Shown here: positions 7,603-16,603 of the stretch, piece by piece
Layout: each line of letters begins with the position of its first letter
Position numbering within the stretch: the stretch's first letter is position 1
Source: Rudanella lutea DSM 19387
GTDB lineage: Bacteria; Bacteroidota; Bacteroidia; Cytophagales; Spirosomataceae
Length of the DNA: 64,000 bases
Direction: 5' to 3'
Assembly (NCBI RefSeq): GCF_000383955.1
Contig: NZ_KB913013.1
Coordinates: 601,694-665,693 of the forward strand
Program-made: the position numbers and the translations under genes
Notes under the pieces: model-generated
The model's input: only the letters and a program-made list of their open reading frames with translations
The model's database searches: none
What the model was told of the DNA's origin: nothing

Positions 7603-8875
7603 CCGGGTTATTCAGCTGTACCGAAATGCATACCGGGGCCTGTCGCCGTCGGTCTGGCTTTTATCGGGGGTGATGCTCATTAACCGGTGCGGTACCATGG
7701 TGCTCCCCTACCTGAGCCTCTACCTCACCCAAAATCTGCACTACACCGTAGCTCAAACGGGCGTAGTGATGGCCTTGTACGGCTGCGGAGCCATTGTGGG
7801 TGCATACCTCGGCGGCCGCCTGACCGACCGGTTCGGGTTTGCCCCCGTGCAGTTGTACAGCCTCTTTTTCGGCGGAGTGTTTCTGCTGGGTTTCCAGTTT
7901 GTGACCGACTTTACGGCCATGTGTGGGGCGGCTTTTTGCTTTACCCTGCTCGGCGACACCTTCCGCCCGGCCAACTCGGCCGCTATCGCCCATTATAGCG
8001 ACGAAGCCACGCGCACCCGGGCGTTTTCGCTCAACCGACTGGCAATCAACCTCGGCTGGGCAGTCGGGGGCGGTCTGGGCGGTTTTCTGGCCGGTATCGA
8101 CTATAGCCTGCTCTTTTGGGCCGATGGCCTGACGTGCATTCTGGCGGCCGTGGTTCTATACCTGAGCCTACCCCGCGCGAAAAAAACGCCGGTTCCGCTC
8201 ACCCCGCTCTCCACCGAAAGCCTACATACCCCTCCGACCCATGCCGAGCCTGTACAATCGGCCTACCGAGACGGGTATTTCCTGCGGGTCATGGCCCTGA
8301 CGTTGCTCTTCGTTTGCGCGTTTGTGCTCATGTTCAGCCTGTTACCGCTCTACTTCAAGCAGGTGCTCCACCTCCGCGAAGCCCAGATTGGCCTGCTCAT
8401 GAGCCTGAACGGATTACTAATTGTAGCGGTCGAAATGGCGTTGGTGTTTACCCTCGAAAAACGCCTGCCCGAAGCCCGCTCCAAGCTCCGCATCATCGCC
8501 CTCGGCGTGGGGCTTACCGGCATGGCCTATGCCGGGCTTACCCTGAGTACCTGGCCGGGTCTGGCACTCGTCACCATCCTGCTCATGACCTTTGGCGAAA
8601 TGCTGGCGATGCCGTTTATGCAAACACTCGCCGTTACCCGGTCGAATGCCCAAAACCGGGGGCAGTATATGGCCCTGTATTCGATGGCGTGGGCCGTTTC
8701 GCAACTCATCAGTCCGCTGGTGGGCGCCCAAATAGCCGGATCGGCGGGGTTTGTTACGTTATGGTGGGTAGCGACCTGTGCCTGTGCCCTCTCAACGGCT
8801 GGTTTCTGGTGGTTAAGTCGGCCGACGATTTTTCGGTCGGTTGCGGGTAAAATGCAGGGGAGCAACCCTTTCTAA
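7595..8875 (+). CDS. MFS transporter (drug-efflux-like)
   Basis: The 426-residue product has twelve predicted membrane helices and the MFS signature between helices 2 and 3 (GGRLTDRFGF). Its layout resembles MdtH/YajR-type proton-driven efflux permeases. The ATG at 7595 overlaps the nuclease-like gene by 8 bp, indicating translational coupling; a TTG two codons earlier is less likely. A charged loop around residues 195-230 separates the two halves, as usual. Substrate cannot be read from sequence. Confidence 0.82.
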   Translation: MGNRVIQLYRNAYRGLSPSVWLLSGVMLINRCGTMVLPYLSLYLTQNLHYTVAQTGVVMALYGCGAIVGAYLGGRLTDRFGFAPVQLYSLFFGGVFLLGFQFVTDFTAMCGAAFCFTLLGDTFRPANSAAIAHYSDEATRTRAFSLNRLAINLGWAVGGGLGGFLAGIDYSLLFWADGLTCILAAVVLYLSLPRAKKTPVPLTPLSTESLHTPPTHAEPVQSAYRDGYFLRVMALTLLFVCAFVLMFSLLPLYFKQVLHLREAQIGLLMSLNGLLIVAVEMALVFTLEKRLPEARSKLRIIALGVGLTGMAYAGLTLSTWPGLALVTILLMTFGEMLAMPFMQTLAVTRSNAQNRGQYMALYSMAWAVSQLISPLVGAQIAGSAGFVTLWWVATCACALSTAGFWWLSRPTIFRSVAGKMQGSNPF

Positions 8876-8936
8876 TTTAGCCGACTGCTAAGGGGCAGTC
8901 ATGCACGCAACTATCAACCACATTTCCACCTGATTC

Positions 8937-10406
8937 ATGGATCAGTCAGAACAGTCAACGAGCCCCTCACGGCGTCAGTTCCTGCAAACCGGGGCACTGG
9001 CCGCAGCGAGTAGCTTCTTTATCGTACCCCGCCATGTGCTGGGCAAGGGGTTCATTGCCCCCAGCGACAAGCTGAACATTGCTGGCGTCGGAATCGCTGG
9101 CAAAGGCTTTTCGGACACCAACAATTCGTTCAACAACGGAGCCAACAACATAGTCTCTCTATGCGATGTTGACTGGGGCCGCGAACAGGTGCAGGCTCAG
9201 TTCAAGAAGCACGAAAAGGCTACGCGCTACAAAGACTTCCGCCAGATGCTGGAGAAGGAAGCCAAAAACATCGATGCCGTTACGGTTTCGACTGCCGACC
9301 ACACCCACGCCGTTGTGGCTATGGCCGCCATGCAGCTGGGTAAGCACGTGTACGTGCAGAAACCGCTCACTCATAATATCTACGAAGCCCGGATGCTGAC
9401 CGAAGCCGCCCGCAAATACAAGGTGGTGACGCAGATGGGGAATCAGGGTGCCTCAAACCCGCAGCAGGAGCAAATGGTAGCCTGGTTTGACAAAGGACTG
9501 CTCGGCAAAGTGCATACAGTACACCTCTGGACCAACCGCCCGGTATGGCCACAGGGGATTCCGGTACCGCCACCGGCTGGCGAAGTCCCCGCCGACCTCG
9601 ACTGGGATACCTGGCTCGGACCCGCTCAGAAAGTAGGGTACACGCCAGCGTACCACCCCTTCAAGTGGCGTGGCTGGTGGAACTTCGGAGCGGGAGCACT
9701 CGGCGACATCGGCTGCCACATCATGGACGTACCGTTCCGGGTACTCCGGTTGGGCTACCCCACTGAAGTGGAGGCCAGCATTGGTTCGGTATTCCTCAAA
9801 GACTGGACGCCCGAGTATATTCCCGAAGGCTGCCCACCGTCGTCGCACGTGGAGCTGAAGTTTCCGGCAACGGCCAAAAATAAGCAGGACGTTCGGATGA
9901 CCTGGTCCGATGGTGGTATTCGTCCGTTCCGGCCCGAATGGCTGCCCGAAGGCGAGCCGATGCCCGAAAACGGCGAAAACGGCATGTTGATGATCGGCGA
10001 CAAAGGCTTGCTCGTTTGCGGTCTGTACGGCAACGATCCTCGTCTGTACACCAAGAGTGGTCAGAAATACGTGGGCGATCCGAAGCCGGAGAGCGTAACC
10101 AAACTGCCCGAAAACGGCCACCAGATTTTGTGGACCGAGGCTTGTAAGGCTGGCTTCAACAGCAAGGAGCACAAAGCCCTGCACTCATCGTTCGACTTTG
10201 CCGGCCCGCTCACCGAGTCGGTACTGATGGGTAACCTCGCCATTCGGAGCTACACCCTGCGCACACCTCGGGCCAACAGCCGCAGCTTCGACTACCCCGG
10301 CCGTAAGCGCCTGATGTGGGACGGCGTGAACATGAAGGTGACGAACTTCGATGATGCCAACCAGTTTGTGAAGCGCGAGTACCGCGAAGGCTGGAAGTTG
10401 GTTTAA
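8937..10406 (+). CDS. Tat-exported Gfo/Idh/MocA-family oxidoreductase
   Basis: The 489-residue enzyme begins with a twin-arginine signal (SRRQFLQTGALAAAS). The Rossmann domain follows (LNIAGVGIAGKG), with the family lysine in VYVQKPLTHN, where Gln replaces the usual Glu of EKP. The C-terminal substrate domain includes GALGDIGCHIMDVP, whose aspartate and histidine are typical of this family. Such periplasmic oxidoreductases in Bacteroidota act on sugars or glycan-derived compounds. It is a single-gene unit, closed by a very strong terminator. It is only distantly like the lipoprotein enzyme at 2824. Confidence 0.88.
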   Translation: MDQSEQSTSPSRRQFLQTGALAAASSFFIVPRHVLGKGFIAPSDKLNIAGVGIAGKGFSDTNNSFNNGANNIVSLCDVDWGREQVQAQFKKHEKATRYKDFRQMLEKEAKNIDAVTVSTADHTHAVVAMAAMQLGKHVYVQKPLTHNIYEARMLTEAARKYKVVTQMGNQGASNPQQEQMVAWFDKGLLGKVHTVHLWTNRPVWPQGIPVPPPAGEVPADLDWDTWLGPAQKVGYTPAYHPFKWRGWWNFGAGALGDIGCHIMDVPFRVLRLGYPTEVEASIGSVFLKDWTPEYIPEGCPPSSHVELKFPATAKNKQDVRMTWSDGGIRPFRPEWLPEGEPMPENGENGMLMIGDKGLLVCGLYGNDPRLYTKSGQKYVGDPKPESVTKLPENGHQILWTEACKAGFNSKEHKALHSSFDFAGPLTESVLMGNLAIRSYTLRTPRANSRSFDYPGRKRLMWDGVNMKVTNFDDANQFVKREYREGWKLV

Positions 10407-10419
10407 TCTCGATTAACTA

Positions 10420-10479
10420 AAAACGGGCGAAGGGAGTCTATGACTGATAAATCAGTCATAGACTCCCTTCGCCCGTTTT
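10420..10479. terminator. Strong bidirectional terminator
   Basis: A perfect 29-bp inverted repeat (10420-10448 and 10451-10479) with a 2-base centre. On the plus strand it ends in a T-run and on the minus strand likewise (the left arm begins AAAA). It sits between the convergent oxidoreductase and small membrane protein genes and would stop transcripts from both sides. Confidence 0.9.
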
Positions 10480-10496
10480 TGTCTTTTCCGTTTATC

Positions 10497-10661
10497 TTAC
10501 ACCGGCGAATTCCCTCGAATAATCCGAAGCAAAATCACAACAACTGCGATAACGAGCAGAACGTGAATCAGGTTACCAAGGCCAAAGCCACCAAAACCTA
10601 AGAATCCGATGAGCCAGAGGATGATGCAAATCACCGCAATGGTGTACAGTATGTTTCCCAT
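10497..10661 (-). CDS. lmo0937-family small membrane protein (54 aa)
   Basis: Reading the minus strand from the ATG at 10661 gives a 54-residue protein ending at TAA (10497-10499). It begins MGNILYTIAVICIILWLIGF, has a glycine/phenylalanine-rich turn, and ends with a second hydrophobic helix and a basic tail RIIRGNSPV. Two helices with a GFLGFGGFGLG turn match the lmo0937-like family of tiny membrane proteins, common in Bacteroidota and often stress-associated. It is convergent with the oxidoreductase gene and shares its terminator. Function is unknown. Confidence 0.8.
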   Translation of the reverse strand: MGNILYTIAVICIILWLIGFLGFGGFGLGNLIHVLLVIAVVVILLRIIRGNSPV

Positions 10662-11128
10662 GATAGTTTGAATGTTAGAATGTACTAAGGGTTTATATAA
10701 ATATCATACCAGAACTATCTTATAACTGATTATCAGGCAATTAACCCATGTTAACGTTTATTGTATCACGTTACATTGTGGAAAAGGATTCTCAAACTGT
10801 TACAAAATAGTGGCACCTCTCTACACGTACGGTTTTTCTACACAGCACCTGTTTATTTAGCCAAAGGAGTTTCATTCGATACAGGCAATGTGAAGCAATT
10901 TGTATGCCCACCCCGGCCGGGCGCTGTGCCGCGCGCTCCGTTATAAATCAGTCTGTTGATGGATCGAACGGCGTCCGTGTCGACGCAGGCAGCGCGTCTT
11001 TTTCCGCCTCTATCCCGCAGAGAGAGGGGTTTTGTGTCCCAATTGGTCACGAATTGGTAATCGTGGGGTAACACCTACGTAACGTAGCGAGTGTCTCTTT
11101 GCAGCGGTAACTAGACGTACCGTCTTTC
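10662..11128. other. 467-bp intergenic region before the TonB receptor
   Basis: This stretch separates the divergent small membrane protein and TonB receptor genes, so it should hold both promoters. The first 150 bases are AT-rich; a GC-rich patch lies at about 10905-10945. The nearest promoter-like word to the receptor is TCTCTTTG at 11094-11101, one mismatch from TAnnTTTG. No convincing gene, tRNA or riboswitch was seen. Confidence 0.4.
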
Positions 11129-14100
11129 ATGAAAAAACTACTATTCTCGCTTCTCTTTTTGAGTGCTTTTGTCAGTACCGAACTACGCGCACAAACCACC
11201 CAAACATCCATAGTTGGCGTGGTGCTCGAAAACGGAAAAACACCGCTACCCGGAGCAACCGTGCTCCTCCGCAACGAATCGACGGGCTTTTCGACCGGCA
11301 CCGTTACAAACGTAAAAGGCGAATACTCGTTCAAAGAGCTCCCACTCGGTGGGCCTTACACCGTGCGCGCTACGTTTGTGGGCTTTGGTGAGCAGAAACA
11401 AACAGGCTACATGCTCAACCAGGGTGATCTGATCCGCATTAACCTCACGATGCAGGAGAGCGGACAGAATCTCGACGTGGTGGATGTAGTAGCCTCGGGC
11501 CTCAAAAACAAAGTCGAAAACTTTGGCGCTGCAACCGCCGTCTCGGCCCGATCTATTGCAACCCTGCCCGTAAACGGCCGGAATTTCACCTCCCTCACCG
11601 ACCTTTCTCCACTCGCGGGCCGGGGTGGAAACCTGTCGGGGCAACTCGGCTCATCGACCAACTTCACCATCGACGGGATGACGGCCAAAAACCCCACCTC
11701 GGCCGGGTCGACCACGAGCCGGAGCGGGGCCCCCTACTCCATCTCGATCGAAGCCGTCCGGGAGTTTAAGGTGATTACCAATCAGTACGACGTGGTGTAC
11801 GGCCGGGCCGGGGGTGGCCTGATTTCGTCGGTAACGAAGTCGGGGACCAATCAGCTCACGGGGAGCGTGTTTAACTACACCCGTGCCAACTGGCTCGCCA
11901 GCAAATACGACATCCGGGGTAATCCGCGCACGATCAAGTACTCGACCAACCAGTTTGGGTTCTCGCTGGGTGGCCCCATCATCAAAGACAAGCTGCACTA
12001 TTTTGTGGTGTGGGACCGGCAGCAGGACTCGCGCCCGCTCATTGTAGCCGACGTGCAGTCGCCGGTTGATGAGAACCGTTTCAACGTAACCCGGGCCACG
12101 CTTGACCGGTTTGTGGGTATTGCCCGTTCGCTGTACGGCACGGCCAACACACCCCAATACGGGCAGTTCGACAAGGTGCGTGGCTCCAACGCGGGTTTTC
12201 TGCGGCTCGACTGGCAGATTAACAACCGAAACCTGCTGACCATCCGCAACAACTTCACGAGCGACCGCAACAAGCTGGGCCTGGCCGATAATACCTCGAT
12301 CAATATTTACGAATCGTACGGCAACGACTTCAATTGGGATAACAGCATGCTGGCCACGCTGCGCACCTCGGTAAGCCCACGGGTCACCAACGAACTGAAA
12401 TTCCAGCACCTGTACACCTACCAGCTCAGCAGCCCCGGCGATCAGTTGCCCTCGGCCAACATTCCACGGGCCATTGTCGAAAACGTGGTGTCGACTGTCG
12501 GGGGAGCAAACCGCTCGACCAACATCCAGATGGGTGGACACCGATTTGCGCAGGAAGGCTTCAAAAACAACGTGCTGCAACTGGTCAACAACTTGTACTA
12601 CAATACCGACAAGGCCCAGTTTACGTTTGGCACCGACCTGATGTACACGCATTCGAATTCGGTGTATGGTAGCGAGGTTAACGGCCGGTTCCACTTCACC
12701 GTGGACGGGTCGCTGTCGGCCCTCGACAAATTTGAGCGGCTCCAGCCCTACCGGTACTTCCGCGAGGTACCCCTGAAAGACGACTGGAGCGTGCGCGGTA
12801 GCATTTGGAACGCGGGGATTTACGGCCAAATGAGTACCCGGCTTGCCACCGGCCTCGACATGACGGCCGGTCTCCGCTTCGACTACGCTCACTACCCCAA
12901 AGCGGCTCTCAATCAGGCCGTATTGCAGGACTTGAATTTGCGCACCGACAACCGGCTCCGGTCGTTTGTGGCACAGCCACGCCTGCAATTTACCTGGGAC
13001 GTGAACGAGCAACGGCGCGACATTATCCGGCTCGGGGGCGGGGTATTTGCCTCGGACATCAACAACTATGTACTGATCAACAACCTGACCTTCGACGGTA
13101 CCAATCTGGCTACGGTCGATGTTCGCGGGGCCAACGTGCCTACGCCCGACTTTGCGGCTTACCGGGCCAACTACAGCAGCATTCCCTCGCTCGGGCAGTT
13201 TCAGCTACCCACCATCAACATGACCGGGGCCAACGCCCGCGTACCGGTTCTGTACAAAGCCAACCTCTCGTACACCCGGTTTGTGACCGATCGCCTGAAA
13301 GTGAGCCTGTCGGGCTTTATGTCGCTGGCCCGCAACAACTACACCTACGTAGACCGGAACATGGTGACGGAGCCCTTTTTCCGGCTCGCCAACGAGGGTA
13401 ACCGGGGCGTGTACGTGCCGCTCAACACTATGCCCGCCAACGGTGCCGGCGACTGGTTGCAGGGCCGCATCAGTCAACGGTTGGGCCGGGTACTTGAGCT
13501 GACCAGCGACGGTAAGGTGAACAACTTTGCCGCCGTGGTTGATGCTACGTACCGGTATTTCCGCGATGGCGAATTTACCGCCAGCTACACCTGGAACGAT
13601 ACCCGCGACAACACCTCGTACAATGGCAACGTAGCCAACACGGCTACCCTGGTGCAGCCCGTTGCCGACGACCCGCGCAACCTGAGCCGCGTAACCTATT
13701 CTGACAACCATTTCCGGCACAAAGTAGTCGTGTATGGCACCTTGCCTACGTTCTGGGGCGTATCGGTAGGGGTGCGGTATTCGGGGCTGGGCGGCACGCG
13801 CTACACCCTCCTGTCGGGGGCTAACAGCAACGCCGACTTTGTGTCCGGGCAAAATGACCTGGCGTTTATCTTCGACCGCAACAGCGAGAGCGTGCCGGCC
13901 AACGTACGCGCGGGCTTGCAGGCTATTCTGGACAACCCCAATGCGAGCCAGAGTATCAAAGACTATATTAATCGGTACTCTGGGCAGATTGCCGAGCGCA
14001 ACGGAGGCATCAACGGGTTCTACGGTATCTTCGATATTCGGGCCAGCAAGCGGGTACGGGTGTACCGGAACCACACAATCGAGGTATCGGCCGACATCTT

Positions 14101-14320
14101 TAACTTCGCCAACTTCCTCAAGAAGAGCTGGGGAACCAACCGCACGCTCGGGTCGCAGGCCCTGTACGCGCTGGGGATTCCGGCATCGGGTAGCACGCCC
14201 GCCGTTTCGCCCTTCGACCGGACCAATGCCCGCTACGTGTACCGGGTCAACACGGCCGGAGTGGTTACTCCTTCTGGTGATCCGTTCCAGGTTCAGCTCG
14301 GTATTCGTTACGGATTTTAA
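11129..14320 (+). CDS. Oar-like TonB-dependent receptor
   Basis: The 1063-residue outer-membrane protein starts with a signal peptide (MKKLLFSLLFLSAFVSTELRAQ). Residues about 25-115 are a carboxypeptidase-regulatory-like beta sandwich (VVLENGKTPLPGATV...). A plug domain follows (NGRNFTSLTDLSP, NFTIDGMTAKNP), then a long beta-barrel ending in ...QLGIRYGF with the terminal aromatic residue expected for outer-membrane insertion. The layout is that of Oar-type receptors, which take up or export substrates using TonB energy. No SusD partner is adjacent; the next gene is a glycerophosphodiesterase, so a link to phosphate or glycerophosphodiester uptake is possible but unproven. Confidence 0.88.
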   Translation: MKKLLFSLLFLSAFVSTELRAQTTQTSIVGVVLENGKTPLPGATVLLRNESTGFSTGTVTNVKGEYSFKELPLGGPYTVRATFVGFGEQKQTGYMLNQGDLIRINLTMQESGQNLDVVDVVASGLKNKVENFGAATAVSARSIATLPVNGRNFTSLTDLSPLAGRGGNLSGQLGSSTNFTIDGMTAKNPTSAGSTTSRSGAPYSISIEAVREFKVITNQYDVVYGRAGGGLISSVTKSGTNQLTGSVFNYTRANWLASKYDIRGNPRTIKYSTNQFGFSLGGPIIKDKLHYFVVWDRQQDSRPLIVADVQSPVDENRFNVTRATLDRFVGIARSLYGTANTPQYGQFDKVRGSNAGFLRLDWQINNRNLLTIRNNFTSDRNKLGLADNTSINIYESYGNDFNWDNSMLATLRTSVSPRVTNELKFQHLYTYQLSSPGDQLPSANIPRAIVENVVSTVGGANRSTNIQMGGHRFAQEGFKNNVLQLVNNLYYNTDKAQFTFGTDLMYTHSNSVYGSEVNGRFHFTVDGSLSALDKFERLQPYRYFREVPLKDDWSVRGSIWNAGIYGQMSTRLATGLDMTAGLRFDYAHYPKAALNQAVLQDLNLRTDNRLRSFVAQPRLQFTWDVNEQRRDIIRLGGGVFASDINNYVLINNLTFDGTNLATVDVRGANVPTPDFAAYRANYSSIPSLGQFQLPTINMTGANARVPVLYKANLSYTRFVTDRLKVSLSGFMSLARNNYTYVDRNMVTEPFFRLANEGNRGVYVPLNTMPANGAGDWLQGRISQRLGRVLELTSDGKVNNFAAVVDATYRYFRDGEFTASYTWNDTRDNTSYNGNVANTATLVQPVADDPRNLSRVTYSDNHFRHKVVVYGTLPTFWGVSVGVRYSGLGGTRYTLLSGANSNADFVSGQNDLAFIFDRNSESVPANVRAGLQAILDNPNASQSIKDYINRYSGQIAERNGGINGFYGIFDIRASKRVRVYRNHTIEVSADIFNFANFLKKSWGTNRTLGSQALYALGIPASGSTPAVSPFDRTNARYVYRVNTAGVVTPSGDPFQVQLGIRYGF

Positions 14321-14413
14321 CGGTTGCAGTAGTTGAAGCTTCTTTTCCGGTTTTGCGTTTGGGGATCGATACCCTACACGCAAAACCATTTTCATAAACC
14401 AACCCCAAACTCA

Positions 14414-15277
14414 ATGTTCAAATCAATCGGTGCGATGGGCCTGTTGTTGTGCGCCCAACTCACGTTTGCCCAAACCAAACTCGACCGTCAGGGACACCGG
14501 GGCGCCCGGGGCCTGATGCCTGAAAATACCGTGGCCGCTATGAAAAAGGCGCTCGATGTGGGTGTCGAAACCCTGGAGCTGGACGTGGTAATCTCGAAAG
14601 ACAAGCAGGTGGTGGTATCGCACGACCACTACATGGCCGCGAGTATTTCGACCAAACCCGATGGCACGCCCGTGACCGAGGCCGAGCAGAAATCCATCAA
14701 CCTGTACCAGATGCCCTACGCCGACATTCGGGCGTTTGATGTAGGTAGCCGACCCCACGCTCAGTTTCCCGATCAGAAAAAATTTAAGGCCTACAAACCC
14801 CTGCTGGCTGAACTGATCGACTCGGTTGACACCTACGCCCGCACAAAGGGGCTGCCGTTGCCCCGGTATAATATTGAAATAAAATCGGCTCCGGCGGGGG
14901 ATAACGTATCGCACCCAGCCCCACAGGAGTTTGTGGATCTGGTGTTGCCGATTTGCCAGAAAAAGCTGGGCAAGCGGTTCTATGTGCAGTCGTTTGATGT
15001 GCGGCCGTTGCAGGTTATTCACAAACAGCACCCGGAGGTACCCATTGCGTACCTGACCGCCAACGCCAAAACCGTGGACGAAAACCTGGCCGCACTCGGA
15101 TTTACGCCGTTTGCCTATAGCCCCTACTACAAGGGCGTAACCGACCAAACTGTAAAAACCTGCCACCAGAAAGGAATGCAGATCATCCCGTGGACGGTAA
15201 ATACGAAAGAAGAAATCAGTAATCTGGTAAAACTGGGCGTCGACGGCATCATCACCGACTACCCCAATCTGTTTTAG
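14414..15277 (+). CDS. Glycerophosphodiester phosphodiesterase, secreted
   Basis: The 287-residue protein has a signal peptide (FKSIGAMGLLLCAQLTFAQ), which fixes the start at ATG 14414; an open frame extending back to 14333 is not signal-like. The GDPD domain shows QGHRGARGLMPENT (catalytic His28 and metal ligands), ETLELDVV and VVVSHDH, and ends with the PWTVNTKEEI...GVDGIITDYP block that closes the TIM barrel. It hydrolyses glycerophosphodiesters to glycerol-3-phosphate and an alcohol, here probably in the periplasm. It lies 93 bp after the TonB receptor and may be cotranscribed. Confidence 0.9.
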   Translation: MFKSIGAMGLLLCAQLTFAQTKLDRQGHRGARGLMPENTVAAMKKALDVGVETLELDVVISKDKQVVVSHDHYMAASISTKPDGTPVTEAEQKSINLYQMPYADIRAFDVGSRPHAQFPDQKKFKAYKPLLAELIDSVDTYARTKGLPLPRYNIEIKSAPAGDNVSHPAPQEFVDLVLPICQKKLGKRFYVQSFDVRPLQVIHKQHPEVPIAYLTANAKTVDENLAALGFTPFAYSPYYKGVTDQTVKTCHQKGMQIIPWTVNTKEEISNLVKLGVDGIITDYPNLF

Positions 15278-15293
15278 GTCGGGCTTATTTCAA

Positions 15294-15354
15294 CAAGAAA
15301 TTCGGCGGACCGGAAAGAGTTTTTATGACTCCTTTCGGCCCGCCGAATTTCTTG
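15294..15354. terminator. Terminator hairpin after the phosphodiesterase
   Basis: The 27-nt arms 15294-15320 and 15328-15354 are reverse complements except for a few mismatches or G-U pairs near the loop, with a 7-nt loop. The stem begins 16 bases after the stop codon. It probably terminates the receptor/phosphodiesterase unit. Confidence 0.75.
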
Positions 15355-15447
15355 TTATACAACCGTGAGTCAAAGCCCTATACACCATTAATTAACTAAA
15401 AACCAAACACTTGAAAAGGCTTCGACCCATAACGCACGCCTAAATAA

Positions 15448-15464
15448 TCTGGTTATCGACCAGA
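15448..15464 (-). terminator. Small hairpin after the aldo/keto reductase
   Basis: TCTGGT-N5-ACCAGA lies just past the stop of the minus-strand aldo/keto reductase and, on that strand, is followed by TTATTTA. It is a weak intrinsic-terminator candidate. Confidence 0.35.
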
Positions 15465-15472
15465 CAGATACG

Positions 15473-16465
15473 CTAAGCAAAAATAAGTGTCTCGAACTGC
15501 GCATTGATGAATGCGATCTCGTCGGCAGAGAGTTTTACCTCAATGGCTTTGGCGTTTTGAATGGCCTGCTCGGCGTTGCGGGCCCCTACCAGTGCCACCG
15601 TGATACCGGGCCGCTCGATGGTCCAGCGGATCACCAACTGACTCAGAGTAGCCTGTTTACTGTCGGCTAATGGCTTCAGGGCATTCAACAGGGTATCTGT
15701 CTTGGCGATATTCTCTTGGTTGAAGAACCGGTAGCCCGCCCGATGGTCACCGGGCGCAAACTGATGACCAGGCTTAATTTTCCCCGTCAGCAGGCCCCGC
15801 TCCATGGGGCTGTACGCCAGAATCGACTTTTTGTGGGCAATGCAATACGGCACCAGCTCGTCTTCAATCCCCCGGTTGATCATGCTGAACGGCACCTGAT
15901 TAGAAGCGAGCGACAAAACCGACTCGGCCCGCTTCATCTGCTCCACATTGTAATTGCTCACCCCGGCCTGCCGCACCTTCCCCTGCTCCATAAGCCGCAA
16001 TACAGCCTCCATCGTCTCTTCGATCGGGGTTGTTTTGTCGGGCCAGTGAATCTGATACAAGTCTATGTAGTCGGTGCCTAACCGCCGGAGGCTATCTTCG
16101 CACTCCTTCATGATGCTTTCCTTACCGGCGTACTTGTACACATCAATCGGGTTGCCGTCGTTGTCCTGACTCTTAAACCCAAAATCACCCTGGGTAGAGT
16201 CCCAGCGCATCCCATACTTGGTCAGAATCTGCACCTTGTCGCGCGGAATGCCTTTGATAGCCTCCCCAACGATCTCTTCGCTGGTGCCCTGCCCGTAGAT
16301 TGGGGCCGTATCAATCGAGGTTACTCCCAGATCATACGAAGCCCGAATGGCTTCAATAGCCCCCTGACGTTCGGTGCCGCCCCACATCCAGCCACCGGCG
16401 GCCCAGGCCCCGAAGGTTATGGCCGACACGGCCAGATCAGTTTCTCCTAACTTCCGATATTCCAT
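15473..16465 (-). CDS. Aldo/keto reductase
   Basis: The 330-residue TIM-barrel enzyme has the full catalytic tetrad of aldo/keto reductases: Asp52 and Tyr57 (SIDTAPIYG), Lys83 (QILTKYG) and His140 (LYQIHWPD). The NADPH-binding end shows GVSNYN and VALVGARNAEQ. It most resembles the general stress/YhdN-like subfamily, which reduces sugars and aldehydes with NADPH. It is transcribed alone or with the GH30 gene upstream on the same strand, from which nested inverted repeats separate it. Physiological substrate is unknown. Confidence 0.9.
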   Translation of the reverse strand: MEYRKLGETDLAVSAITFGAWAAGGWMWGGTERQGAIEAIRASYDLGVTSIDTAPIYGQGTSEEIVGEAIKGIPRDKVQILTKYGMRWDSTQGDFGFKSQDNDGNPIDVYKYAGKESIMKECEDSLRRLGTDYIDLYQIHWPDKTTPIEETMEAVLRLMEQGKVRQAGVSNYNVEQMKRAESVLSLASNQVPFSMINRGIEDELVPYCIAHKKSILAYSPMERGLLTGKIKPGHQFAPGDHRAGYRFFNQENIAKTDTLLNALKPLADSKQATLSQLVIRWTIERPGITVALVGARNAEQAIQNAKAIEVKLSADEIAFINAQFETLIFA

Positions 16466-16510
16466 TAATTGTAAACTATTTACTGGTTTCGATAGATCAT
16501 TTGCTCATTT

Positions 16511-16593
16511 CTGGACATTCGGACTTCAGACACTGGACGTTAGACTTACTACTTTTCTGTATGAAGGTCTAACGTCTACTATCTAATGTCCAG
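16511..16593. repeat. Nested inverted repeats between GH30 and aldo/keto reductase genes
   Basis: CTGGACATT (16511-16519) pairs with AATGTCCAG (16585-16593), and inside them GACGTTAGAC (16536-16545) pairs with GTCTAACGTC (16567-16576). The same words (TGGAC, TTAGAC) recur across the 80 bp, so this may be a dispersed repeat element or a terminator for the GH30 gene. Confidence 0.5.
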
Positions 16594-16603
16594 TAGTTAG
16601 AAT

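Noticed and set aside
10905-10945. GC-rich patch checked as tRNA or small RNA
   Set aside because: No acceptor stem, T-loop (GTTCRA) or CCA end fits; it is only a GC-rich stretch.
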